Of a DNA stretch of 14,052 nucleotides, positions 1-5,695 are shown one piece after another. The stretch's first letter is position 1, and each line of letters begins with the position of its first letter. The translations under genes were made by a program, and so were the position numbers. The notes beneath the pieces are model-generated. The model worked only from the letters and a program-made list of their open reading frames with translations, was not told where the DNA came from and ran no database searches. The stretch comes from WHSM01 sp050701635 (GTDB lineage: Bacteria; Actinomycetota; Actinomycetes; Mycobacteriales; Micromonosporaceae). The stretch is from positions 1 through 14,052 of the forward strand of contig JBOGDF010000124.1 of NCBI GenBank assembly GCA_050701635.1, read 5' to 3'.

Positions 1-1432
1 ACGCGTACTCCATGGGCAGTTCCTTGGCGATCGGCTCGATGAAGCCGCGCACGATCATCGCCATCGCCTCGTCCTCGGACAGGCCCCGGCTCATCAGGTA
101 GAACAGCTGGTCGTCGGAGATCTTCGAGACCGTCGCCTCGTGCCCCATCGACACGTCGTCCTCGCGTACGTCCACGTACGGGTAGGTGTCCGAGCGCGAG
201 ATGGTGTCGACCAGCAGCGCGTCGCACTTCACCGTGCTGCGGGAGTGCTCGGCACCCTCGTTGACCTGCACCAGACCGCGGTAGCTGGTACGCCCGCCGC
301 CGCGCGCGATCGACTTGGAGATGATCGTGGAAGACGTGTGCGGCGCGGCGTGCACCATCTTGGCGCCGGCGTCCTGGTGCTGACCCTCGCCGGCCATCGC
401 CACCGAGAGCACCTCGCCCTTGGCGTGCTCGCCGACCATCCACACGGCCGGGTACTTCATCGTCACCTTGGAGCCGAGGTTGCCGTCGACCCACTCCATG
501 GTCGCGCCCTCGTGCGCCACGGCCCGCTTGGTCACCAGGTTGTAGACGTTGTTCGACCAGTTCTGGATCGTGGTGTAGCGGCAGCGCGCGTTCTTCTTCA
601 CGATGATCTCGACCACCGCTGAGTGCAGCGAGTCGGAGCTGTAGATCGGCGCGGTGCAGCCCTCGACGTAGTGCACGTACGCGCCCTCGTCGACGATGAT
701 CAGGGTCCGCTCGAACTGGCCCATGTTCTCGGTGTTGATCCGGAAGTACGCCTGCAGCGGGATGTCCACGTGCACGCCCTTCGGCACGTAGATGAAGCTG
801 CCGCCGGACCACACGCTCGTGTTCAGCGCGGCGAACTTGTTGTCGCCGACCGGGATCACGGTGCCGAAGTACTCCTGGAACAGCTCCGGGTGCTCCCGCA
901 GGCCGGTGTCGGTGTCGAGGAAGATGACGCCCTGCTCCTCGAGGTCCTCACGGATCTTGTGGTAGACCACCTCGGACTCGTACTGCGCGGCGACACCGGC
1001 CACCAGGCGCTGCTTCTCCGCCTCCGGGATGCCCAGCCGGTCGTAGGTGTTCTTGATGTCGTCGGGCAGATCTTCCCAGCTCGCCGCCTGCTTCTCGGTC
1101 GAGCGTACGAAGTACTTGATGTTGTCGAAGTCAATGCCCCCGAGCTCGGCGCCCCAGTGCGGCATCGGCTTCTTGCCGAACAGCTTGAGCCCCTTCAGGC
1201 GCAGCTTGAGCATCCACTCCGGCTCGTTCTTCTTCCCGGAGATGTCGCGTACCACGGCTTCGGAGAGGCCTCGCTGAGCGGCGGCGCCGGCCACGTCGGA
1301 GTCGGCCCAGCCGTACTCGTACTTGCCGAGCGCGGCGAGGTGTTCGTCCTGCGTAGCTCGCGGAGCAGGACCGACTGGCTCTGCCTGCGACACGGGGGCC
1401 GCAGCCACGGTCTGGCCGATGGTCTCAGTCAT
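1..1432 (-). CDS. sufB: SufB, Fe-S cluster scaffold protein (C-terminus cut by window edge)
   Basis: SufB is the scaffold subunit of the SufBCD complex, which assembles iron-sulfur clusters in the cytoplasm. The frame opens with ATG at 1432 (MTETIGQTVAAAP) and runs 477 codons to the left edge without a stop, ending ...LPMEYA. Family members continue roughly 15-20 residues further, so this is a full-length gene cut by the window. Characteristic blocks are visible: FIYVPKGVHVDIPLQAYFRI in the middle, then YVEGCTAP, and the KCDALL segment whose Cys403 corresponds to the conserved catalytic cysteine near the SufB C-terminus (Cys405 in E. coli, from family knowledge). The purine-rich GAGGA lies just upstream and overlaps the stop codon of sufR, which ends only 11 nt before this start. 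The two genes are therefore almost certainly one operon, continuing out of the window (sufD, sufC and sufS expected). Identity is very secure. Confidence 0.97.
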   Translation of the reverse strand, partial: MTETIGQTVAAAPVSQAEPVGPAPRATQDEHLAALGKYEYGWADSDVAGAAAQRGLSEAVVRDISGKKNEPEWMLKLRLKGLKLFGKKPMPHWGAELGGIDFDNIKYFVRSTEKQAASWEDLPDDIKNTYDRLGIPEAEKQRLVAGVAAQYESEVVYHKIREDLEEQGVIFLDTDTGLREHPELFQEYFGTVIPVGDNKFAALNTSVWSGGSFIYVPKGVHVDIPLQAYFRINTENMGQFERTLIIVDEGAYVHYVEGCTAPIYSSDSLHSAVVEIIVKKNARCRYTTIQNWSNNVYNLVTKRAVAHEGATMEWVDGNLGSKVTMKYPAVWMVGEHAKGEVLSVAMAGEGQHQDAGAKMVHAAPHTSSTIISKSIARGGGRTSYRGLVQVNEGAEHSRSTVKCDALLVDTISRSDTYPYVDVREDDVSMGHEATVSKISDDQLFYLMSRGLSEDEAMAMIVRGFIEPIAKELPMEYA

Positions 1433-1443
1433 CGTTATGTCCT

Positions 1444-2208
1444 CTACTGAGCAATCGTGGTGTCGGTACGGTGCGCGAACCGGCGCGGGTCCGGGATATG
1501 GGTGGTGCAGACGCCGTCGCCGTTGGCGATCGTCGCCAGCCGCTGCACGTGGGTGCCGACCAGCCGTCCGATCACCTGGGTCTCCGCTTCGCACAGCTGG
1601 GGGAACTCGGCCGCGACGTGCGCCACCGGGCAGTTGTGCTGGCAGAGCTGGCCGCCGGTGGCGATGGTCGTCGCGCTGGCAGCGTAACCCTCCGCAGAGA
1701 GCGCCTCGGCGAGCGCCTCCGCCCGGGAGAGAGGCTCGTCACGCGCCCCTTCCATGGCGGTACGGCAGCGCCGCTCGAGCTCTGCCACCTGCTCGGCGGC
1801 GAACCTGGCCACTGCTTCGGGGCCGCCCTGCTCGGCGATCCACCGCAGCGCGGCGGTCGCCAGGTCGTCGTACGTGTGGGGCGCGCAGGTCACCCGCGCC
1901 TCTTCGGTGAGGGCGAACATCCGGGCCGGACGGCCACGGCCGCGGTGGCCGCGTACCGGCTGAACCGCGGAGGTCACCAGGCCGTCGGCGAGCATCGCGT
2001 CCAGGTGGCGGCGGATCGCCGCTGGCGAGAGCCCCAACTCCTCGCCCAGCTCGGCGGCGGTGGCGTGGCCACGCTCCAGCAGCAGCTGGGTCACCCGGTC
2101 GCGGGTACGCACGTCCTGCGAAGGTGCCGACTCCGGCGCCTTCGCGGACACCGCCCGTGCCGGCGTGGCCGGCACCGTGGGCGCGTTGAGCGTCACCGCG
2201 TTTTTCAC
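1444..2208 (-). CDS. sufR: SufR-type Fe-S-sensing transcriptional repressor of the suf operon
   Basis: A 254-residue DNA-binding regulator, first gene of the suf operon. Residues 1-33 are an Ala/Pro-rich tail. Residues 35-85 form a helix-turn-helix (VTQLLLERGHATAAELGEEL, then SPAAIRRHLDAML), followed by a basic wing (RGHRGRGRPARMFALTE, about 87-102). The C-terminal half carries the cysteine cluster expected for a 4Fe-4S ligand set: Cys189-X3-Cys193-X12-Cys206 in the CQHNCP...QLCEAE region, plus Cys234. In this family the cluster-loaded form represses the suf genes and cluster loss relieves repression. The frame stays open upstream as far as 2709, but that is antisense to ctaA. GTG at 2208 is chosen because homologous sequence begins there and it sits inside the operator-like inverted repeat with a possible -10 just upstream. 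No Shine-Dalgarno precedes it, which suggests a leaderless mRNA. The start is less certain than the function. Confidence 0.93.
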   Translation of the reverse strand: MKNAVTLNAPTVPATPARAVSAKAPESAPSQDVRTRDRVTQLLLERGHATAAELGEELGLSPAAIRRHLDAMLADGLVTSAVQPVRGHRGRGRPARMFALTEEARVTCAPHTYDDLATAALRWIAEQGGPEAVARFAAEQVAELERRCRTAMEGARDEPLSRAEALAEALSAEGYAASATTIATGGQLCQHNCPVAHVAAEFPQLCEAETQVIGRLVGTHVQRLATIANGDGVCTTHIPDPRRFAHRTDTTIAQ

Positions 2209-2221
2209 AACACCATTGTGA
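2205..2221. promoter_or_regulatory. Candidate SufR operator overlapping the sufR start codon
   Basis: Perfect inverted repeat TCACAA-CACCA-TTGTGA (6-bp arms, 5-nt centre). Read on the minus strand it contains ACAAT-N5-TGTGA, one base from the mycobacterial SufR site as I remember it (ACACT-N5-TGTGA). It covers the GTG start of sufR and the presumed transcription start, so a bound repressor would block initiation. Binding of SufR is inferred, not shown. Confidence 0.7.
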
Positions 2222-2245
2222 CGTATTTCCGGAGCCAGGGGCAAA
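2214..2245 (-). promoter_or_regulatory. Possible sufR promoter giving a leaderless mRNA
   Basis: On the minus strand TTGCCC is followed 18 nt later by CACAAT (2220-2215), and the GTG start begins 6 nt after that. This spacing puts transcription start on, or within a base or two of, the start codon. There is no Shine-Dalgarno sequence, which agrees with a leaderless transcript. The hexamers are only partial matches to consensus, so this is a moderate-to-weak call. Confidence 0.4.
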
Positions 2246-2328
2246 CGGACACGGCAGTGACCCCCGCCACTCTCCGTAACCAACCCCCCGGGCCGGGATC
2301 GCACCGCGCGGGAGGGTTGAATTGCCGG

Positions 2329-3213
2329 GTGACGGTCTCCCCTGTTCTGGTACGCCGGCTCGCGCTGGCCTCCCTGGTCGCCAACGTACTGATCGTGCTC
2401 ACCGGCGGCGCGGTACGGCTCACCGGCTCCGGGCTCGGGTGCCCGACCTGGCCGAGCTGTACCGACCAGTCGTACGTGACCACCCAGGAGATGGGCGTGC
2501 ACGGGCTGATCGAGTTCGGCAACCGGGGGCTGTCGATCCTGGTCGGGATGGTCGCCGTCGCCACGCTCGCCGCCACGCTGCTGGCCCGTCCCCGGCGGCG
2601 GGACCTGGTCTGGCTGGCTAGTGGCGTACTGGCGCTGGTCTGCGTACAGGGGTTGATCGGCGGGCTGAGCGTACGGATGACGCTCAACCCGTGGGTGGTG
2701 GCGGGCCACTTCACGATGTCGATGGTGGTGATCGCCGTGGCGTACGCCCTGTACGTACGCGCCGGCGAGTCCGACGAGCCGGCGCGGTCCCTGGTGCCGC
2801 AGCCGCTGCGCTGGCTGGCCACCGGCATCGTGGCGACCACGCTGCTGCTGCTAGGAATCGGCACGGTGGTCACCGGCAGCGGCCCGCACGCGGGCGACCC
2901 GCGCTCGCCCCGGATCGACATCGATCCCGGCCTGGTCGCGCAGCTGCACGCCGACGCGGTGTTCCTGCTGCTCGGGCTGTCGATCGCCGCGTGGTTGGCG
3001 TTCCGCAGTCTCGGGGAAAACCCGGGTCCAGCTCGGGCGGCGGTGATCCTGATCGGGGTGGAGCTGGCGCAGGGGCTGGTCGGCTTCGTGCAGTACTTCA
3101 CCGCGCTGCCGGTGCTGCTGGTCGGCGTACACATGGCGGGCGCGTGCGCGGTCTGGCTGGCGGCACTTCACCTGTACGCGCGCACCCGTACTCGCGGCGG
3201 GCCGTTAGCCTGA
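2329..3213 (+). CDS. ctaA: Heme A synthase, COX15/CtaA family membrane protein
   Basis: Converts heme O to heme A for aa3-type cytochrome oxidase, in the cytoplasmic membrane. The 294-residue protein shows about eight hydrophobic segments (roughly 11-28, 58-84, 92-112, 121-145, 161-183, 205-226, 235-257, 262-286). The family block GGAVRLTGSGLGCPTWPSC is present, with the paired loop cysteines Cys38 and Cys44. The two-fold repeat supplies heme-ligand histidines His58 (HGLIEFGNR), His127 (AGHFTMS), His207 (QLHAD) and His268 (GVHMAG); Glu62 is the conserved acidic residue. I chose GTG 2329; TTG 2317 is an in-frame alternative. GGAGG at 2311-2315 is 13 nt from the GTG and only 1 nt from the TTG, so the start is uncertain. 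An in-frame extension back to 1471 only mirrors sufR. The gene is divergent from sufR across 120 nt and is followed after 34 nt by the channel gene. Confidence 0.93.
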   Translation: MTVSPVLVRRLALASLVANVLIVLTGGAVRLTGSGLGCPTWPSCTDQSYVTTQEMGVHGLIEFGNRGLSILVGMVAVATLAATLLARPRRRDLVWLASGVLALVCVQGLIGGLSVRMTLNPWVVAGHFTMSMVVIAVAYALYVRAGESDEPARSLVPQPLRWLATGIVATTLLLLGIGTVVTGSGPHAGDPRSPRIDIDPGLVAQLHADAVFLLLGLSIAAWLAFRSLGENPGPARAAVILIGVELAQGLVGFVQYFTALPVLLVGVHMAGACAVWLAALHLYARTRTRGGPLA

Positions 3214-3247
3214 CAGGCGCCACGACGTCGACCACCTGGGGAAACAC

Positions 3248-4057
3248 GTGTCACGCGAACGGGTACGCGAGTTAGTCGAAGACCAGCGGTTCCAGAACGC
3301 CATCATCGGCGTGATCGTGCTGAACGCGATCACTCTGGGGCTGGAGACCTCGACGTACATGACCACGCACTACGGTTTGGCGCTGCACTGGCTGGATCGG
3401 GTGGCGCTGGCGGTGTTCGTGGTCGAGGTGACGCTGCGGATCTACGCGCACGGGTGGCGCTTCTTCAAAGATCCGTGGGGGGTGTTCGACTTCGTGATCG
3501 TGGCGATCGCGTTGGTACCGGCCAGCGGCGCCTTCTCGGTGCTGCGGGCACTGCGGATCCTGCGGGCGCTGCGGCTGGTCTCGGCGATCCCGAGCATGAA
3601 GCGGGTGGTCGGCTCGCTGCTGGCGGCGATGCCGGGGATGGCGTCGATCGGGATGCTGCTCTCGCTGATCATCTACATCGCGGGAGTGATGGCGACCAAG
3701 CTGTTCCACGAAACCGCGCCGCAGTATTTCGGCAACTTCGGCAGGTCGCTGTTCTCGCTGTTCCAGATCATGACCCTGGAGGGCTGGCCCGACATCGCGC
3801 GCACGGTGATGGAGAAGCAGCCGTTCGCGTGGATCTTCTTCCTGATCTACATCCTGACCGCGACCTTCACCACGCTGAACCTGTTCATCGCGGTGGTGGT
3901 GAGCGCGATGGAGCACGAGGTGGCCGACGAGATGAAGGCCGAGGCCGCCGAGCACCAGCGGGAAGACGCGGCGGCGAACCAACTGATCCTGGACGAGCTG
4001 CGGTTGCTGCGCACCGAGATCGCGGAGCTGCGTACGGCGGGGGCCGGGGCGGAGTAG
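3248..4057 (+). CDS. One-domain voltage-gated cation channel (BacNav/CavMr-like), probably Ca2+-permeable
   Basis: A 269-residue membrane channel subunit expected to work as a tetramer. S1 is about 17-36, S2 48-66 (Glu60, Arg64), S3 77-92 with the FDF motif (Asp81), and S4 96-116 with Arg100, Arg103, Arg106 and Arg109 at every third position, the classic voltage sensor. S5 is about 132-152, the pore helix 165-175, the selectivity filter TLEGWPD 176-182, and S6 192-220. Residues 222-265 are charged with heptad-like leucines (LILDELRLLRTEIAEL), fitting the C-terminal coiled coil that holds BacNav tetramers together. Sodium channels of this family usually carry TLESW; here Gly179 and Asp182 resemble the calcium-selective CavMr filter, so Ca2+ conduction is a reasonable inference. 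The GTG start follows GGGGAA (3238-3243), 34 nt after ctaA, so it may be co-transcribed; TAGCCT at 3206-3211 could be a private -10. Confidence 0.9.
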   Translation: MSRERVRELVEDQRFQNAIIGVIVLNAITLGLETSTYMTTHYGLALHWLDRVALAVFVVEVTLRIYAHGWRFFKDPWGVFDFVIVAIALVPASGAFSVLRALRILRALRLVSAIPSMKRVVGSLLAAMPGMASIGMLLSLIIYIAGVMATKLFHETAPQYFGNFGRSLFSLFQIMTLEGWPDIARTVMEKQPFAWIFFLIYILTATFTTLNLFIAVVVSAMEHEVADEMKAEAAEHQREDAAANQLILDELRLLRTEIAELRTAGAGAE

Positions 4058-4095
4058 CGGCCCGGGCTGGCTGGCGGGCGAGCTGGGGAAACGAG

Positions 4096-4119
4096 CGGGC
4101 CTCCCCGAAGGGAGGCCCG
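4096..4119. terminator. Bidirectional hairpin terminator between the channel gene and the 92-aa gene
   Basis: Perfect 10-bp stem: C plus GGGCCTCCC at 4096-4105 pairs with GGGAGGCCC plus G at 4110-4119, with a CGAA loop on the plus strand. Read on the minus strand the loop is TTCG closed by C-G, the very stable UUCG tetraloop. No long T-run follows on either strand, as is common in actinomycetes. It lies between two convergent genes and can end both transcripts. Confidence 0.85.
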
Positions 4120-4162
4120 GAACGGTCGTCAGGGTTGGCTTTGAGGGATGGTGCCCCCGGGG

Positions 4163-4441
4163 CTACCAGAGTGAGGCCTGAGCCCGAATCTCTTCGAACA
4201 GCTCCTGCTCCCAGGTGTTGACCACGTCGATGCCCGCTTCCTTGCAGGCGTCGCGGGCCACGTCGGTGGCGGGTGCGAATTCGTCGGTCGAGGTGCCGTC
4301 GGAGCCGTGGAGGACGATCCGTGCGCCACGCTTGCCCAGGAACTCCACGACCGCGCTGGCTCCTTCATGCGCGACCGCGAAATCCTTGATGGCGGAGACG
4401 AGTCCGCCGGGAGCAATCTCGTGAACGGTGGTATCAGCCAT
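4163..4441 (-). CDS. Hypothetical 92-residue cytoplasmic protein
   Basis: I do not recognise the family. The protein is small, mildly acidic and soluble, without signal peptide or membrane segment. It begins MADTTVHEIAPGG and ends EEIRAQASLW. A pattern of strand (SAVVEFLGKR), strand (ARIVLHGSDG), Thr/Ser/Asp-rich turn and amphipathic helix (ATDVARDACKEAGIDVV) suggests one compact alpha/beta domain; there is a single cysteine. Coding is supported by consistent GC-rich third positions and by a strong terminator placed just after its stop. I chose ATG 4441; GTG 4465 in frame would add eight residues (starting MMLTYSDG). Neither has a clear Shine-Dalgarno. TACTCT at 4453-4448 ends 6 nt before the ATG, which would fit a leaderless mRNA. 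It lies 119 nt downstream of ctaB on the same strand, so read-through from ctaB is possible. Any link to heme or the channel is speculation. Confidence 0.7.
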   Translation of the reverse strand: MADTTVHEIAPGGLVSAIKDFAVAHEGASAVVEFLGKRGARIVLHGSDGTSTDEFAPATDVARDACKEAGIDVVNTWEQELFEEIRAQASLW

Positions 4442-4532
4442 GCCGTCAGAGTAAGTAAGCATCACGGGTGCTCTAACGGAGCCGAGCGGGGGCTGTGACT
4501 GGTGTTACGGCCTCAATCGACCGATCAGACGA

Positions 4533-4546
4533 GGTTGCATGTAACC
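4533..4546. repeat. 14-bp near-palindrome in the ctaB / 92-aa gene gap
   Basis: GGTTGCATGTAACC is palindromic except for one symmetric pair (G4537 opposite T4542, which could form a wobble pair in RNA). It lies about 92 nt upstream of the 92-aa gene start and just after the ctaB stop. It is too short and too weak to be a terminator; an operator is possible. The rest of 4442-4560 holds nothing else I can assign beyond a weak candidate promoter for the 92-aa gene. Confidence 0.3.
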
Positions 4547-4560
4547 GAGAATCAGGCGAA

Positions 4561-5526
4561 TCACCGGATAAAGGTGTCCACCGCGACGGTGAGGAAAAGC
4601 AGCGTCAGGTACGTGTTCGTCCAGTGGAACAGCCGCATCGGACGCGGATCCTGGCTACGGCGTACCCGGACCAGCAGTCGCGTGGTCTCGGCGAGCAGCA
4701 GGCCCCCCAGCACGATTGCCGCGACGGCGTACAGCGGGCTGGCCCCGAGCGGCCACAGCAGCAGCGAGCAGGCGACAGTGAGGACGGCGTACACCAGGGA
4801 TTCGACACCGACCCGGGTGAGCGAGGCGACCACCGGCAGCATCGGGATGTTCGCGGCGGCGTAGTCGTCCTTGAACTTGATGGCGAGCGCCCAGAAGTGG
4901 GTCGGCTGCCAGAAGAACACGACGCCGAACAGCACCCAGGCCGGCCAGCCGAGGGTCCCGGTGACCACCGCCCAGGCGATCAGCACCGGCAGCGCGCCGC
5001 ACACCCCGCCCAACACCGTGTTGTGTACGGTGTGCCGCTTCAGCAGCAGCGTGTAGACCACGACGTAGTAGAAGATCGCGCCGGCGGTCAGCGCGGCGGC
5101 GAGCAGGTTGGCGGCGAACCCCATCACGGCGACCGACAACACCCCGATCACCAGCCCGAAGACCAGCGCCTGCTTCGGCTCCACCACGTGCTGCGGCAGC
5201 GGTCGCCGGGCGGTACGCCGCATCACCTGGTCGATGTCGCGGTCGATGTAGCAGTTGAGCGCGTTCGCGCTGCCCGCCGAGAGCGCTCCCCCGACGACCA
5301 CCACGAGCACGTCGAGCAGACCGGGCAGCCCGCCGGCGGCGAGGAACATCGTCGGCACCGCGGTGATCAGCAGCAGCTCGATGATCCGGGGCTTGGTGAG
5401 AGCGACGTACGCGCGCACCACGTCCATCGGTGCGGCACGCGGTTTCAGGGGTGGCTCGAGGGAGCCGACCGGCGCGGACCGGGCGGCTTCCGCAACGGAA
5501 TGCTCATGTCCGGCCAGCGCGCTCAC
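4561..5526 (-). CDS. ctaB: Protoheme IX farnesyltransferase (heme O synthase)
   Basis: UbiA-superfamily membrane prenyltransferase that adds a farnesyl group to heme B to give heme O, the substrate of CtaA. The 321-residue protein has multiple hydrophobic helices and both catalytic loops. The first is NCYIDRDID (Asn91-X3-Asp95-X3-Asp99) followed by RTARRPLP. The second is THFWALAIKFKDDY (His210, Asp220-Asp221), preceded by YTLLLKRHTVHN (158-169). Residues 1-33 are a polar N-terminal extension of the kind many actinobacterial CtaB proteins have. Start choice is GTG 5526. ATG 5427 (MDVVRAYVALTKPR, residue 34) is an alternative that still leaves the whole core. The frame continues to 5934 but only as antisense to tkt. 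There is no obvious Shine-Dalgarno; TACCCT at 5539-5534 ends 7 nt before the GTG, compatible with a leaderless message. It is divergent from tkt across 169 nt. Confidence 0.95.
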   Translation of the reverse strand: MSALAGHEHSVAEAARSAPVGSLEPPLKPRAAPMDVVRAYVALTKPRIIELLLITAVPTMFLAAGGLPGLLDVLVVVVGGALSAGSANALNCYIDRDIDQVMRRTARRPLPQHVVEPKQALVFGLVIGVLSVAVMGFAANLLAAALTAGAIFYYVVVYTLLLKRHTVHNTVLGGVCGALPVLIAWAVVTGTLGWPAWVLFGVVFFWQPTHFWALAIKFKDDYAAANIPMLPVVASLTRVGVESLVYAVLTVACSLLLWPLGASPLYAVAAIVLGGLLLAETTRLLVRVRRSQDPRPMRLFHWTNTYLTLLFLTVAVDTFIR

Positions 5527-5547
5527 GTACTGAAGGGTAGAACGGTG

Positions 5548-5570
5548 CCCTGTCAACCCTGTCGGCAGGG
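5548..5570. repeat. Short direct repeat and small hairpin in the ctaB-tkt divergent region
   Basis: CCCTGTC occurs twice, at 5548-5554 and 5557-5563, 9 bp apart. The second copy also starts a CCCTG-TCGG-CAGGG hairpin (5557-5570). On the minus strand this reads GACAGGG-TT-GACAGGG and contains a perfect TTGACA (5556-5551). However, 11 nt separate it from the TACCCT element and 24 nt from the ctaB GTG, so it does not fit as the -35 for a start at 5526. It could be a regulator site or the -35 for a transcript starting inside the ctaB N-terminal extension. Confidence 0.35.
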
Positions 5571-5609
5571 TGAGCGGGGGATCCTGACTCACACCCCGAC
5601 GCCGCTCGG

Positions 5610-5615
5610 TAGGGT
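5610..5615 (+). promoter_or_regulatory. Candidate -10 element for the tkt-tal operon
   Basis: TAGGGT fits the actinobacterial TANNNT -10 pattern and lies 80 nt before the tkt GTG, implying a leader of about 73 nt. CTGACT (5585-5590) is the best -35-like word but is spaced 19 nt away, which is long. Similar TA(G/A)GGT words precede pgi and zwf. Weak call. Confidence 0.3.
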
Positions 5616-5695
5616 CGTCGGTGAGCTGTGCGAGGTGCACCCGCCTCCTCCGCTCCTTACCTGACCGACGCCCGGAATGAACGGGAGATCTGCGC

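Noticed and set aside
140..1450. Two long plus-strand frames at 140-622 and 623-1450
   Set aside because: They are shadows of sufB, which reads through the whole interval on the minus strand with its family sequence intact.
2209..2709. N-terminal extension of sufR
   Set aside because: The extra residues are antisense to ctaA and do not resemble SufR N-termini; the operator/promoter at 2205-2245 would fall inside it.
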